Positions 1 through 9,240 of a stretch of DNA of 64,000 nt are shown here, one piece after another. The DNA is from Vibrio parahaemolyticus. GTDB taxonomy: Bacteria > Pseudomonadota > Gammaproteobacteria > Enterobacterales > Vibrionaceae. Made by a program: the position numbers and the translations under genes. A model generated the notes under the pieces. It ran no database searches. It was not told the DNA's origin and was given only the letters and a program-made list of their open reading frames with translations. The stretch spans positions 620,001 to 684,000 of the forward strand of contig NZ_UHIL01000001.1 in NCBI RefSeq assembly GCF_900460535.1. The letters run 5' to 3'. How positions within the stretch are numbered: position 1 is the first letter of the stretch; the number at the start of each line of letters is the position of its first letter.

Positions 1-408
1 GTCGTCATGACCAATGGCTGTTTTGATATTCTTCACGCTGGTCATGTGTCTTACCTTAACCATGCTGCTGAGCTAGGTGATCGCCTAATTGTCGCAGTAA
101 ATACCGATGAGTCTGTAAAGCGTTTAAAAGGCCCTGGTCGTCCAGTAAACCCAACCGATCGCCGTATGGCAGTATTGGCAGGTTTAGGTGCAGTTGACTG
201 GGTTGTACCGTTTAGTGAAGATACGCCACAGCGTCTGATCTCTGAAGTGCTGCCAAGCATGTTAGTTAAAGGCGGTGACTACAAACCAGAAGAGATTGCC
301 GGTGGTAAAGAAGTGATTGCAGCAGGTGGTGAAGTTCGTGTTTTGAACTTTGAAGATGGTTGCTCAACCAGCGAAATCATCAATGCAATTAAAGGCGGCA
401 AAGGCTAA
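1..408 (+). CDS. hldE: HldE, C-terminal part (ADP-heptose synthase, adenylyltransferase domain), truncated by window edge
   Basis: The reading frame is open from base 1 and its start lies outside the window; 135 residues are visible. They carry the nucleotidyltransferase signature [10 protein letters not shown] near the left edge (HxGH at visible residues 12-15) and a downstream STSEII motif, as in the C-terminal domain of HldE (RfaE). In that family the N-terminal ribokinase-like domain phosphorylates D-glycero-beta-D-manno-heptose 7-phosphate. This C-terminal domain then transfers AMP to heptose 1-phosphate, making ADP-heptose for the lipopolysaccharide inner core in the cytoplasm. A hairpin terminator follows 30 bases after the stop. 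A stand-alone adenylyltransferase cannot be excluded without the upstream sequence, but HldE is by far the likelier. Confidence 0.93.
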   Translation, partial: VVMTNGCFDILHAGHVSYLNHAAELGDRLIVAVNTDESVKRLKGPGRPVNPTDRRMAVLAGLGAVDWVVPFSEDTPQRLISEVLPSMLVKGGDYKPEEIAGGKEVIAAGGEVRVLNFEDGCSTSEIINAIKGGKG

Positions 409-437
409 GCCTTACTGCTTTGAACAACACTATCTGG

Positions 438-470
438 AAGGTCGCTGCAAAGCGGCCTTTTTGTTTTTTT
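438..470 (+). terminator. Rho-independent terminator of hldE
   Basis: A 9-bp stem (438-446 with 451-459, one G-U pair) closed by a GCAA loop is followed by a T-rich run to 470. Confidence 0.8.
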
Positions 471-563
471 ATGCTTGCTGTTCTACGTTCTGGTATAGCA
501 ATGCATTTGCGAGATAATCGCTAGGCGTACAATGTTAGGTAATTTGCATCGAATGATAGACAA

Positions 564-597
564 CAAAAAACGCCAGTTGAAGAATCAACTGGCGTTT
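564..597 (-). terminator. Terminator of tolC
   Basis: An 11-bp perfect stem (570-580 with 585-595) lies just past the tolC stop. Read on the minus strand it is followed by six T residues, so it should end tolC transcription. Confidence 0.8.
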
Positions 598-620
598 TAA
601 CTTCATTGTATAACTGAACG

Positions 621-1949
621 TTATTTCGCTGGTTTCAAACCTGCATCCACATCCAAGATGTCTTGTTCGCTTAGTGTACCAACCGCTTGGCGAAGCTGAA
701 GAACACTCAGGATGTAGTTGTAACGAGCGTCTGAAAGGTTTTTGTTCGCATCGTATAGGCGACGAGTTGCGTCTAGAACATCAACGATAGTACGAGTACC
801 TACATCAAAACCAGCTTCTGTCGCTTCTAGCGCAGATCTCGCTGAAACTACCGATTGCTCATACGCTTTTAACGCACCAATAGAAGCGTTGATGTTGTTG
901 TTTTGTGCACGAACATCTTTCACTACGCTACGGTACTGAGCTTCAAGATCTTCGCTTGCTGCAACGTACGCAAACTCAGCTTGTTTGGTTTGTGATGTCA
1001 CGTTGCCACCAGTGTAAAGTGGCACTGCTAGGTTAACGCCAATATTGAAGTTATCCGTCGTGTTATCACGAGCACTGTTTGAAGTATCACCGTAGTTGTA
1101 ACCACCGTCTAGAGACAGTGTTGGTAGGTGACCAGAGCTAGCTAGCGAGATGTTGTCGCGCGCGATGTCTTGTGAAATACGAGCTGACAATAGGCTAAGG
1201 TTCTTCGTTTTCGCTTCATCGATCAACGTTTCAGCAGGGCTGTTCGTACGTGTTGCAGAGAAACGGTTAGTATCAAGAACGTTTAAGTTTTTGTGTTCTT
1301 GACCTGTGATTTCACGTAGCGATTCGTAGCTGTTGATCAGGTCATTTTCTGCCAACACTTCATCCGCTAGTACTGCATCGTACTGAGCTTGTGCGTCGTG
1401 AACGTCAGTGATTGCCGACAAACCAACTTCGAAGCGTTGTTTTGTTTGCTCTAGTTGGCGACCAACAGCTGCTTTCTCTGCACGAACGAAGACTAGATTG
1501 TCTTGAGCGCGCAATACTTCGAAGTACGCTTGAGAGACACGAAGGATCAAACCTTGTTGTGCTGCTGCGTAAGTAGCATCTGCTTGGCGAGCGCTTTTTT
1601 CAGCAGTATCTAATGTGATCCAAGATGCGCGGTTGTAAAGTTCTTGCGAGAAGTTAACGCCAGCAGTTAGGGCATTTGAGTCGTTTGACACGTCACTAAT
1701 AAGATTTGAATCGTATTCTGTATCGCCACGAGTCAGGTTGTAACCCGCTGTTAGGTTGATTTGTGGTAATAGAGCACTACGGCTAGAGGTGATTGCTTCA
1801 AAAGCTCGGTCACGCTGTGCTGCTACACTGAGCAATTGTGGATCATTTTGCTTTGCTAAGTCGTAGATTTCAGCTAAAGAATCTGCCCATGCAGAAGAAC
1901 TTATGCCACCTAGCGCTGCACTGATAAATAGTGGAAGCAATTTTTTCAT
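621..1949 (-). CDS. tolC: TolC outer membrane efflux channel
   Basis: The 442-residue protein has a signal peptide at 1-22 (KK start, hydrophobic core, cleavage after SAWA) and the two internally similar halves of the outer membrane efflux protein family. Each half has long heptad-like helices and short hydrophobic strand segments. TolC trimers form an outer membrane beta barrel with a periplasmic alpha-helical tunnel that docks with RND, MFS and ABC pumps and with type I secretion machines. It exports drugs, bile salts and proteins. The length is close to the 450-500 usual for the family. The gene diverges from nudF, as in E. coli, and hldE lies beyond its terminator. Confidence 0.95.
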   Translation of the reverse strand: MKKLLPLFISAALGGISSSAWADSLAEIYDLAKQNDPQLLSVAAQRDRAFEAITSSRSALLPQINLTAGYNLTRGDTEYDSNLISDVSNDSNALTAGVNFSQELYNRASWITLDTAEKSARQADATYAAAQQGLILRVSQAYFEVLRAQDNLVFVRAEKAAVGRQLEQTKQRFEVGLSAITDVHDAQAQYDAVLADEVLAENDLINSYESLREITGQEHKNLNVLDTNRFSATRTNSPAETLIDEAKTKNLSLLSARISQDIARDNISLASSGHLPTLSLDGGYNYGDTSNSARDNTTDNFNIGVNLAVPLYTGGNVTSQTKQAEFAYVAASEDLEAQYRSVVKDVRAQNNNINASIGALKAYEQSVVSARSALEATEAGFDVGTRTIVDVLDATRRLYDANKNLSDARYNYILSVLQLRQAVGTLSEQDILDVDAGLKPAK

Positions 1950-2067
1950 TTTCTATTCCCGCGGTCAATAGATTGGTTAATTCTCAGTAGTTTAACTCAA
2001 TTTGAACGATATTTACTCTAAAGTTTGCACTTTTTTACACGTAATTATCCATCTGTGCAATAAATTT

Positions 2068-2095
2068 TTGACTCAGACTTAAAATAAATTATAAC
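2068..2095 (+). promoter_or_regulatory. Candidate sigma70 promoter for the nudF operon
   Basis: TTGACT (2068-2073), a 16-bp spacer and TATAAC (2090-2095) lie about 85 bases upstream of nudF. Each box matches consensus at five of six positions. No transcription data support it. Confidence 0.5.
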
Positions 2096-2178
2096 TATTG
2101 TACAAAAAGTTGAGCCAAGTCCTTTGAGCAAGTGATTAACAATGAGTAAACTACAAGATTCACTCAGAGAGGTGTTGA

Positions 2179-2829
2179 ATGCAACAGTGTGACAAACGAC
2201 AAGATGAGTTTACTTCACGAGACGTAGAAATCATCTCGAAAGAATCTGTGTTTGAAGGCTTCTTTAAAATGGTGAAGTACCGTTTTAAGCATAAGCTATT
2301 CGCTGGTGGTTGGAGCGACGTGGTCGAACGAGAAATGTTCGAGCGTGGCCATGCCGCAGCAATGCTGCCCTACGATCCTAAAACGGATCAAGTGGTTATC
2401 ATTGAGCAGATCCGCATTGGTGCATTGGAACATGAACACCCTTGGCAGCTAGAAATTGTCGCCGGTATGATCGATCGCGATGAATCCGCAGAAGAGGTGA
2501 TTCGCCGTGAAGCCGAAGAAGAAGCAGGCATTACCGTAGGGCGAGTGGCATCAGTCACGTCTTATTATCCTTCTTCCGGTGGATGCTCTGAAAAACTGGA
2601 TGTGTTTGTTGGTGAAGTTGATGCTTCTAAAGCGCACGGCATTCATGGTTTAGACTATGAAGATGAAGACATTCGAGTTCATGTGCTAAGTCGTGAGCAA
2701 GCGTACCAATGGGTGAAAGACGGAATATTTGAGAATGGTGCTTCTATTATTGCGTTGCAATGGTTGCAATTAAACCATCAAGAGTTGAGGTCACAATGGG
2801 GATATCCCCAAATAGTGGAGAGTAAGTAA
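2179..2829 (+). CDS. nudF: ADP-ribose pyrophosphatase (Nudix hydrolase)
   Basis: This 216-residue protein contains a complete Nudix box at residues 96-118 (G96, E102, R110, E111, E114, E115, G117), the Mg2+-binding catalytic loop. Sequence around it (ELEIVAG-type lead-in, SSGGCSEKL after the box) matches the ADP-ribose pyrophosphatase subfamily, which splits ADP-ribose to AMP and ribose 5-phosphate and so clears a reactive NAD breakdown product. It is the first gene of a block ordered as in E. coli (nudF, yqiB, cpdA, yqiA, parE). Its stop overlaps the start of the next gene by one base (TAATG), suggesting translational coupling. The start is preceded by GAGAGG. Confidence 0.93.
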   Translation: MQQCDKRQDEFTSRDVEIISKESVFEGFFKMVKYRFKHKLFAGGWSDVVEREMFERGHAAAMLPYDPKTDQVVIIEQIRIGALEHEHPWQLEIVAGMIDRDESAEEVIRREAEEEAGITVGRVASVTSYYPSSGGCSEKLDVFVGEVDASKAHGIHGLDYEDEDIRVHVLSREQAYQWVKDGIFENGASIIALQWLQLNHQELRSQWGYPQIVESK

Positions 2830-3272
2830 TGGCGCAGGTGGCTGAAAAACAGCGATATCATGTTGATTTAGCGGGTCTGATGAGAACCTATGAGACCAAT
2901 TACGCTAAGTTAAATGCCTTACTGCCTGTCTCTGCTGAGGTTGGGGATGTACGTTGCTATCAAGCGGCGAACATGGTTTACCAACTGACCGTGAATGAAA
3001 TCACAAAATACACCACAGTTGTTGAGATATGTCAGAGTGATGAAACGCCAGTGTTTCCTTTGCCGACGATGTCTGTCAGGCTTTATCACGATGCGAGAGT
3101 GGCTGAAGTATGCTCAAGCGGAGAGTTCTCACGCATTAAAGCTAAATATGATTATCCCAATGACCAGTTGATGCAGAGAGATGAAAAGCATCAACTTAAT
3201 ACGTTCCTTGGTGAATGGCTGACGTTTTGTTTACGAAGTGGCATTAGTAGAACGCCGCTTGCCTTCAATTGA
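2829..3272 (+). CDS. yqiB: DUF1249 family protein YqiB
   Basis: The 147-residue soluble protein has no signal peptide or membrane segment. Its sequence (early YETNY motif, a central TTVVEICQ strand, and a middle MSVRLYHDARVAEV stretch) and its place between nudF and cpdA identify it as the YqiB/DUF1249 family. The biochemical role of the family is not established to my knowledge. The start codon overlaps the nudF stop by one base, so it is probably co-translated with nudF. I assign the family with confidence but no function. Confidence 0.85.
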   Translation: MAQVAEKQRYHVDLAGLMRTYETNYAKLNALLPVSAEVGDVRCYQAANMVYQLTVNEITKYTTVVEICQSDETPVFPLPTMSVRLYHDARVAEVCSSGEFSRIKAKYDYPNDQLMQRDEKHQLNTFLGEWLTFCLRSGISRTPLAFN

Positions 3273-3333
3273 TCGTCACGTCATTCAAGGAAAATAACAA
3301 GAAACTATAGAGTGAACGAATCAGGTTTTCATT

Positions 3334-4140
3334 TTGCAATCATCGAATGACAGCATCAAACTTTTACAAATCACGGATACTCATCTGTTCGCTGCAGATG
3401 AGGGAAGTTTGCTGAGCGTAAAAACAGCCGACAGCTTTTCTGCTGTGGTTAACGAAGTTTTGCGCCGCAAAGTGGGGTTTGATTACATTTTAGCGACTGG
3501 CGATATTTCACAGGATCATAGCGCCGAGTCTTATCAACGATTTGCTGATGGCATTGCGCCGCTGCAAAAGGATTGTTATTGGCTGCCGGGAAATCACGAT
3601 TACAAACCCAATATGGGCAGTGTGTTACCTTCACCACAAATTCAAGCGGCAGAACATGTGTTGCTGGGTGAAAAGTGGCAATTGATTTTGCTTGATTCTC
3701 AAGTAGTAGGCGTGCCTCATGGGCGTTTAAGCGATCAGCAGTTGACTCTTTTGGAAGAGAAATTAACGGAATTTCCTGAGCGTCATACACTGGTTTTATT
3801 GCATCACCATCCTTTGCTGGTGGGGAGCGCTTGGCTTGATCAGCATACGTTGAAAGACGCAGAAGCGTTTTGGCAAGTTGTGGATCGATTCGACAATGTA
3901 AAAGGCATTTTGTGTGGGCATGTTCATCAAGACATGAACGTAATACACAAAGGTATTCGAGTGATGGCAACACCATCAACGTGTGTCCAGTTTAAGCCGA
4001 ATTCCGATGATTTCGCGCTTGATACCACATCCCCTGGTTGGCGTGAGCTAGAACTGCACACCAACGGCGACATCACAACCCATGTCGACCGTTTACCAGA
4101 AGGCCAATTCCAGCCAGATTTCTCTTCCAACGGATATTAA
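3334..4140 (+). CDS. cpdA: 3',5'-cyclic-AMP phosphodiesterase CpdA
   Basis: A 268-residue calcineurin-like metallophosphoesterase. The metal-binding motifs appear in order: DTH at residues 15-17, GD at 56-57, GNHD at 86-89, a histidine run near 157-159 and GHVH at 195-198. CpdA hydrolyses cAMP and so tunes CRP-dependent regulation. The start is a TTG; no in-frame ATG lies before the conserved LLQITDTH segment, and an AGG precedes it at a suitable distance. E. coli CpdA is 275 residues, so the protein is full length. It is the third gene of the nudF-parC block. Confidence 0.92.
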   Translation: MQSSNDSIKLLQITDTHLFAADEGSLLSVKTADSFSAVVNEVLRRKVGFDYILATGDISQDHSAESYQRFADGIAPLQKDCYWLPGNHDYKPNMGSVLPSPQIQAAEHVLLGEKWQLILLDSQVVGVPHGRLSDQQLTLLEEKLTEFPERHTLVLLHHHPLLVGSAWLDQHTLKDAEAFWQVVDRFDNVKGILCGHVHQDMNVIHKGIRVMATPSTCVQFKPNSDDFALDTTSPGWRELELHTNGDITTHVDRLPEGQFQPDFSSNGY

Positions 4141-4144
4141 TGAT

Positions 4145-4171
4145 GCCCGAGCTCTAAGTTCGGGCTCGCTT
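4145..4171 (+). terminator. Possible weak terminator between cpdA and yqiA
   Basis: A 6-bp GC-rich stem (4145-4150 with 4160-4165) with a 9-base loop is followed by TCGC and five T. The short stem and interrupted T run suggest partial termination at most. Confidence 0.4.
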
Positions 4172-4188
4172 TTTCATGCGAGACTTCT

Positions 4189-4773
4189 ATGAGTAAACCT
4201 TCACTTCTATTGTACATCCACGGTTTCAACAGCTCACCGCTCTCAATGAAAGCCAATTTAATGAGAGAATATTGCGCGCAGCATCGCCCGGACATCAAAG
4301 TCATCGTCCCACAATTGCCTTGCTTTCCTGAACAAGCGGCTCAATTGTTGTTGGATATTGTTGAGCAATACAAAGACGACTACAACATTGGCTTAGTGGG
4401 TAGCTCGCTTGGTGGTTACATGTCGACGTGGTTAAACGCTAAGTACGGTTTTAAAGCGGTTGTCGTGAACCCTGCAGTTAAACCTTATGAGTTGCTTGTT
4501 GATTATTTGGGGGAGCAAACCAACCCATACACGCATGAAACCTATACACTTGAAGCTTGTCATATTGACGAGTTAAAAGCTCTTGATGTACAAAGCATCG
4601 CGTCGCCACACTCTTTCTGGTTGTTGCAGCAAACCGAAGACGAGGTTTTAGACTATCGCCAAGCGGTAGATAAGTTTGCAAAAGCTAAGCAAACGGTAGA
4701 ACAAGGCGGTGATCACAGTTTTGTAGGCTTTGAGCGTTATCCTGCTAAGATTATCGAATTCCTTGAACTGTAA
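4189..4773 (+). CDS. yqiA: Alpha/beta-hydrolase esterase YqiA
   Basis: The 194-residue protein shows an alpha/beta-hydrolase fold: oxyanion-side HGFNSS motif at residues 11-16, nucleophile elbow GSSLGG with Ser73, and a late GGDHSF motif supplying catalytic His176. The E. coli homologue YqiA is a cytoplasmic esterase acting on short acyl chains; its physiological substrate is not settled. It sits between cpdA and parE as in enterobacteria. A hairpin after cpdA may lower its expression relative to the upstream genes. Confidence 0.88.
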   Translation: MSKPSLLLYIHGFNSSPLSMKANLMREYCAQHRPDIKVIVPQLPCFPEQAAQLLLDIVEQYKDDYNIGLVGSSLGGYMSTWLNAKYGFKAVVVNPAVKPYELLVDYLGEQTNPYTHETYTLEACHIDELKALDVQSIASPHSFWLLQQTEDEVLDYRQAVDKFAKAKQTVEQGGDHSFVGFERYPAKIIEFLEL

Positions 4774-4830
4774 TACTAATGAGACGATTGGAATAGGCTC
4801 ATAGTTTTTATTGATATATCCAACTGTTTC

Positions 4831-4859
4831 TTGACATAGGCGGTATGCTTTCCGACTAT
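4831..4859 (+). promoter_or_regulatory. Possible promoter for parE-parC
   Basis: A perfect -35 box TTGACA (4831-4836) lies in the 252-base gap before parE. At 17 bp the -10 would be GACTAT, a poor match, so only the -35 half is convincing. Confidence 0.35.
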
Positions 4860-5025
4860 GTTTTGCCTAAAGATCTTAAGGGTCATCGACCCTGGCTACG
4901 TTGTTATGCATCAGATTTATAAACACTTAACGATGCTGACAGGGTAGCTTTTTCGTTTCCTAAGTATGTGCTTACCGATAGGTAAGACTTGGGTAACAAG
5001 TAAACTTTGAGAACAATTCCGTATT

Positions 5026-6906
5026 ATGACTGAACAATATAATGCTGGTGCCATTGAAGTACTGAATGGCCTTGAGCCAGTACGTCGCCGACCAGGGATG
5101 TATACGGATACAGCGCGCCCAAACCACTTGGGCCAAGAAGTTATCGATAACAGTGTCGATGAAGCGCTAGCCGGACATGCCTCAAAAGTACAAGTCATCC
5201 TACATGCTGACCAATCACTAGAAGTGATCGATGATGGTCGAGGCATGCCTGTTGATATCCACCCTGAAGAGAAAGTATCTGGTGTTGAGCTGATCTTATG
5301 TAAGCTCCATGCGGGTGGTAAATTCTCCAACAAAAACTACCAGTTTTCAGGTGGTTTGCACGGTGTAGGTATCTCAGTAGTAAACGCGCTGTCTAAGCGA
5401 GTTGAAGTGACGGTACGTCGTGATGGTCAAGTGTACGAAATTGCTTTTGAGCACGGTGACAAAGTATCAGACCTTACTGTAACGGGCACATGTGGTCGCC
5501 GCAATCGCGGTACTAGCGTGCACTTTTGGCCGGATGCGAAGTATTTCGATTCAGCTAACTTCTCTGTAACTCGTTTGGTGAACAACCTACGAGCGAAAGC
5601 GGTACTTTGCCCAGGTCTAGAAATTACGTTTACCGATAAAGTAAACAACAAAGACTACCAGTGGTACTACGAAGATGGTTTGAAAGACTATCTAGCCGAA
5701 GGCGTAAAAGGTTACCCAGTACTACCAGAAGAACCGTTTACAGGTGAGTTCTCTGCAGACACAGAAGCAGCAAACTGGGCAGTAATCTGGCAGCCAGAAG
5801 GCGGCGAGATGATCACCGAAAGTTACGTGAACCTTATCCCAACAGCTCAGGGTGGTACACACGTAAATGGTCTTCGTCAAGGTTTGTTGGATGCGATGCG
5901 TGAGTTCTGTGAATTCCGCAACTTGCTACCACGTGGTGTGAAGCTAACGGGCGATGATGTTTTCGACCGTTGTTCGTACGTGTTGTCGGTTAAGATCCAA
6001 GATCCACAGTTTGCTGGTCAGACTAAAGAGCGTCTCTCTTCGCGTCAAACCGCTGCGTTTGTCTCTGGTGTGGTAAAAGATGCATTCAGTCTGTGGCTAA
6101 ACGAAAAGCCTCAACTTGCAGAGCAACTAGCGGAAGTGTGTATTGCTAACGCGCACCGTCGTATGCGCGCAAGCAAGAAAGTCGTACGTAAGAAAGTCGC
6201 ATCGGGTCCTGCCTTGCCAGGTAAGCTAACAGACTGTTCCGTACAAGACTTAAATCGCACCGAAATCTTCTTCGTGGAGGGTGACTCGGCGGGTGGCAGC
6301 GCGAAGCAAGCCCGAGATCGTGAATTCCAAGCGGTAATGCCACTGCGTGGTAAGATCCTAAACACATGGGAAGTCTCTGCCGATCAAGTTCTGGCGTCTC
6401 AAGAAGTGCATGACATCTCGGTTGCGTTGGGTATCGACCCAGACAGCGACAACCTTGATAGCCTACGCTACGGTAAAATTTGTATCCTTGCCGATGCGGA
6501 CTCGGACGGTCTTCACATCGCAACGCTATTGTGTGCTTTGTTTACTCGTCACTTCCGCGCGCTCGTTGAAGCGGGTCATATCTATGTGGCAATGCCGCCT
6601 CTGTATCGAATCGACTGTGGTAAAGAAGTCTTCTACGCCCTTGATGACGATGAAAAAGATGGCATTCTAGAACGTTTGTCGAAAAAGAAAGCCAAAATCA
6701 ACGTACAACGATTCAAAGGTCTGGGTGAGATGAACCCAATTCAGCTACGCGAGACCACAATGGATCCGAACACGCGTCGTTTGGTTCAACTTACGATCGA
6801 CGACTCTGAAGCCACTATGGAAATGATGGACATGCTGCTAGGTAAAAAACGCGCAGATGACCGTCGTTCTTGGCTACAAAACAACGGCGATTTGGCAGAG
6901 GTTTAA
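5026..6906 (+). CDS. parE: DNA topoisomerase IV subunit B (ParE)
   Basis: At 626 residues it is essentially the length of E. coli ParE (630). The GHKL ATPase domain is at the N-terminus (VIDNSVDEA, then DDGRGMP, then GGLHGVG), followed by the transducer domain. The TOPRIM region has EGDSAGG near residue 417 and DADSDG near 490, which bind the catalytic Mg2+. With ParC it forms the ATP-driven type II topoisomerase that decatenates daughter chromosomes. ParE is separated from the otherwise similar GyrB by its shorter C-terminal half, and by parC lying 3 bases downstream. Confidence 0.97.
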   Translation: MTEQYNAGAIEVLNGLEPVRRRPGMYTDTARPNHLGQEVIDNSVDEALAGHASKVQVILHADQSLEVIDDGRGMPVDIHPEEKVSGVELILCKLHAGGKFSNKNYQFSGGLHGVGISVVNALSKRVEVTVRRDGQVYEIAFEHGDKVSDLTVTGTCGRRNRGTSVHFWPDAKYFDSANFSVTRLVNNLRAKAVLCPGLEITFTDKVNNKDYQWYYEDGLKDYLAEGVKGYPVLPEEPFTGEFSADTEAANWAVIWQPEGGEMITESYVNLIPTAQGGTHVNGLRQGLLDAMREFCEFRNLLPRGVKLTGDDVFDRCSYVLSVKIQDPQFAGQTKERLSSRQTAAFVSGVVKDAFSLWLNEKPQLAEQLAEVCIANAHRRMRASKKVVRKKVASGPALPGKLTDCSVQDLNRTEIFFVEGDSAGGSAKQARDREFQAVMPLRGKILNTWEVSADQVLASQEVHDISVALGIDPDSDNLDSLRYGKICILADADSDGLHIATLLCALFTRHFRALVEAGHIYVAMPPLYRIDCGKEVFYALDDDEKDGILERLSKKKAKINVQRFKGLGEMNPIQLRETTMDPNTRRLVQLTIDDSEATMEMMDMLLGKKRADDRRSWLQNNGDLAEV

Positions 6907-6909
6907 CGG

Positions 6910-9195
6910 ATGTCTACAGAAATTACCTACGATGGCGTTGAACAGTTGCCAATGCGCAAGTTCACTGAAGACGCTTATCTGAACTACTCGATGTACGTAA
7001 TCATGGACCGTGCATTGCCATACATTGGCGATGGTTTAAAACCGGTTCAACGACGCATCATTTACGCGATGTCGGAGCTTGGTCTTTCGGCATCAGCAAA
7101 ATACAAAAAGTCTGCACGTACCGTTGGTGACGTGTTAGGTAAATACCACCCGCACGGTGACTCTGCATGTTACGAAGCGATGGTATTAATGGCGCAACCA
7201 TTCTCTTACCGTTACCCACTGGTTGATGGTCAGGGAAACTGGGGTGCTCCGGATGACCCGAAATCTTTCGCGGCAATGCGTTATACCGAAGCGAAACTGT
7301 CGAAGTTTGCAGAAGTATTGCTGGGTGAGTTAGGTCAGGGCACTGTGGAATGGCAACCAAACTTTGATGGCACGATGAAAGAGCCTCAAATGTTGCCAGC
7401 ACGTCTACCTCATATCTTGTTGAATGGCGTAACAGGTATCGCGGTTGGTATGGCGACAGATATCCCACCTCACAACGTTCGTGAAGTGGCTGACGCAACT
7501 ATCCATCTGATCGACAATCCGAAAGCAGAATTGCCTGAAGTTATGCAGTTTGTGAAAGGTCCAGATTATCCGACAGAAGCGGAGATTATTTCGCCTCAAG
7601 CGGAAATTGAAAAGATCTATCGCAACGGCCGTGGCAGCATCAAGATGCGTGCGGTATGGCATAAAGAAGGGTCAGACATCGTCATCACGTCGATTCCGCA
7701 TCAAGTGTCTGGCTCGAAGCTGCTTGAGCAGATCGCAAACCAAATGCGTGCGAAGAAGCTACCAATGGTAGAAGATCTTCGTGACGAATCGGATCATGAG
7801 AACCCAACTCGTATCGTAATCGTGCCACGTTCGAATCGCGTCGATTGCGATTTGCTGATGAACCACTTGTTTGCATCTACTGATCTAGAGCGTAGCTACC
7901 GTGTTAACTTGAACATGATTGGCTTGGATAACCGTCCTCAAGTGAAAGGTCTCGTACAGATCCTATCTGAGTGGATTGAGTTCCGCCGCAGTACCGTGCG
8001 TCGTCGTTTGCAATACCGTTTAGACAAGGTGATGGCTCGTCTACACATCTTAGAAGGTTTGTTAGTTGCTTACCTCAACCTAGATGAAGTGATTGAGATC
8101 ATTCGTACCGAAGACGATCCAAAAGCGGTGTTGATGGAACGCTTTGGTATTACCGATATTCAAGCCGATGCGATTCTGGATACCAAACTTCGTCATCTAG
8201 CGAAGCTAGAAGAGATGAAGATCCGTGGTGAACAAGACGAACTCGAGAAAGAGCGTGAGAAGCTAGAGCAGCTGCTTGGTTCTGAGCGTCGTCTGAACAC
8301 ACTGCTTAAGAAAGAAATTAAAGCCGACGCAGAGAAATACGGCGATGACCGTCGTTCTCCTTTAGTTGAACGTGCTGAAGCAAAAGCACTGACTGAGCGT
8401 GACCTAGTACCAAGTGAGCCAATTACCGTTGTTCTGTCTGAGAAAGGTTGGGTTCGTCATGCGAAAGGACACGATGTTGATGCGGAAAGCTTGAACTACA
8501 AATCAGGCGATAAATACTTGGCGCATGCGCGCGGTAAGAGCAGTCAGCCGGCGGTCTTCCTTGGCAGTGATGGTCGAAGTTACTCGCTTGAGTCGCACTC
8601 GTTGCCATCAGCACGTAGTCAAGGTGAGCCGATTACTGGTCGCTTGAATATCACGGCGGGTAGCAGTATTCGTCAGGTGATCATGAGCGAAGAAGATCAG
8701 CTATGGCTGGTGGGCTCCGATGCTGGTTACGGCTTTGTGTGTAAAGGCGCTGATTTGCTATCGAAGAACCGTAGCGGTAAAGCGTTGGTTACGTTGCCTG
8801 CAAATTCTGAAGTGATGACGCCAAAAGAAGTCGGCGATCTGGATTCGGATGAGATTCTCGCGATTACCAACCAAGGGCGTATGTTGTTGTTCCCAATTAA
8901 AGACTTGCCGCAATTAGCGAAAGGTAAAGGTAACAAAATCATCAATATCCCAGCAGCTAAAGCGAAAGAGCGTGAAGAAGTGTTGTCCCACTTAATCGCG
9001 TTGCCGCAAGGTGCTTCTTTAACCTTGTACGCTGGTAAGCGCAAGCTAGGTTTGAAACCTGCTGATCTTGAGAACTTCCGTGGTGAGCGTGGTCGCCGAG
9101 GTAGTCTGCTGCCAAGAGGCTTACAGAGAGTGACGCGAATTGACGTTGAGCTTGGTGAGTCGAGCAGTACTGAAGAATCGAGCGAAAGCGAATAA
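6910..9195 (+). CDS. parC: DNA topoisomerase IV subunit A (ParC)
   Basis: This 761-residue protein is the DNA-cleaving subunit of topoisomerase IV. The winged-helix region holds the active-site tyrosine (Tyr125 in [10 protein letters not shown]), followed by the tower and coiled-coil gate and a C-terminal beta-pinwheel. The quinolone-resistance region reads [10 protein letters not shown] with Ser85 and Glu89, the usual susceptible residues in Vibrio numbering, so no ParC resistance substitution is seen. It begins 3 bases after the parE stop, with a purine-rich CAGAGG sequence in the parE end serving as ribosome site. The acidic, serine-rich last 15 residues look like a disordered tail. Confidence 0.97.
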   Translation: MSTEITYDGVEQLPMRKFTEDAYLNYSMYVIMDRALPYIGDGLKPVQRRIIYAMSELGLSASAKYKKSARTVGDVLGKYHPHGDSACYEAMVLMAQPFSYRYPLVDGQGNWGAPDDPKSFAAMRYTEAKLSKFAEVLLGELGQGTVEWQPNFDGTMKEPQMLPARLPHILLNGVTGIAVGMATDIPPHNVREVADATIHLIDNPKAELPEVMQFVKGPDYPTEAEIISPQAEIEKIYRNGRGSIKMRAVWHKEGSDIVITSIPHQVSGSKLLEQIANQMRAKKLPMVEDLRDESDHENPTRIVIVPRSNRVDCDLLMNHLFASTDLERSYRVNLNMIGLDNRPQVKGLVQILSEWIEFRRSTVRRRLQYRLDKVMARLHILEGLLVAYLNLDEVIEIIRTEDDPKAVLMERFGITDIQADAILDTKLRHLAKLEEMKIRGEQDELEKEREKLEQLLGSERRLNTLLKKEIKADAEKYGDDRRSPLVERAEAKALTERDLVPSEPITVVLSEKGWVRHAKGHDVDAESLNYKSGDKYLAHARGKSSQPAVFLGSDGRSYSLESHSLPSARSQGEPITGRLNITAGSSIRQVIMSEEDQLWLVGSDAGYGFVCKGADLLSKNRSGKALVTLPANSEVMTPKEVGDLDSDEILAITNQGRMLLFPIKDLPQLAKGKGNKIINIPAAKAKEREEVLSHLIALPQGASLTLYAGKRKLGLKPADLENFRGERGRRGSLLPRGLQRVTRIDVELGESSSTEESSESE

Positions 9196-9208
9196 AACGA
9201 ATAGAAAC

Positions 9209-9240
9209 AAAAATCCCAGCCATTGGCTGGGATTTTTTTA
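9209..9240. terminator. Bidirectional terminator between parC and degS
   Basis: A 10-bp stem (9212-9221 with 9225-9234) has T-rich flanks on both strands. The degS stop codon lies within its T tract, so one element serves both convergent genes. Confidence 0.85.

Noticed and set aside
3449..3979. A 176-codon open frame on the minus strand inside cpdA
   Set aside because: It lies fully antisense to a well-supported metallophosphoesterase and has no protein-like motif.
6970..7290. Quinolone-resistance change in ParC
   Set aside because: Ser85 and Glu89 are the ordinary susceptible residues.
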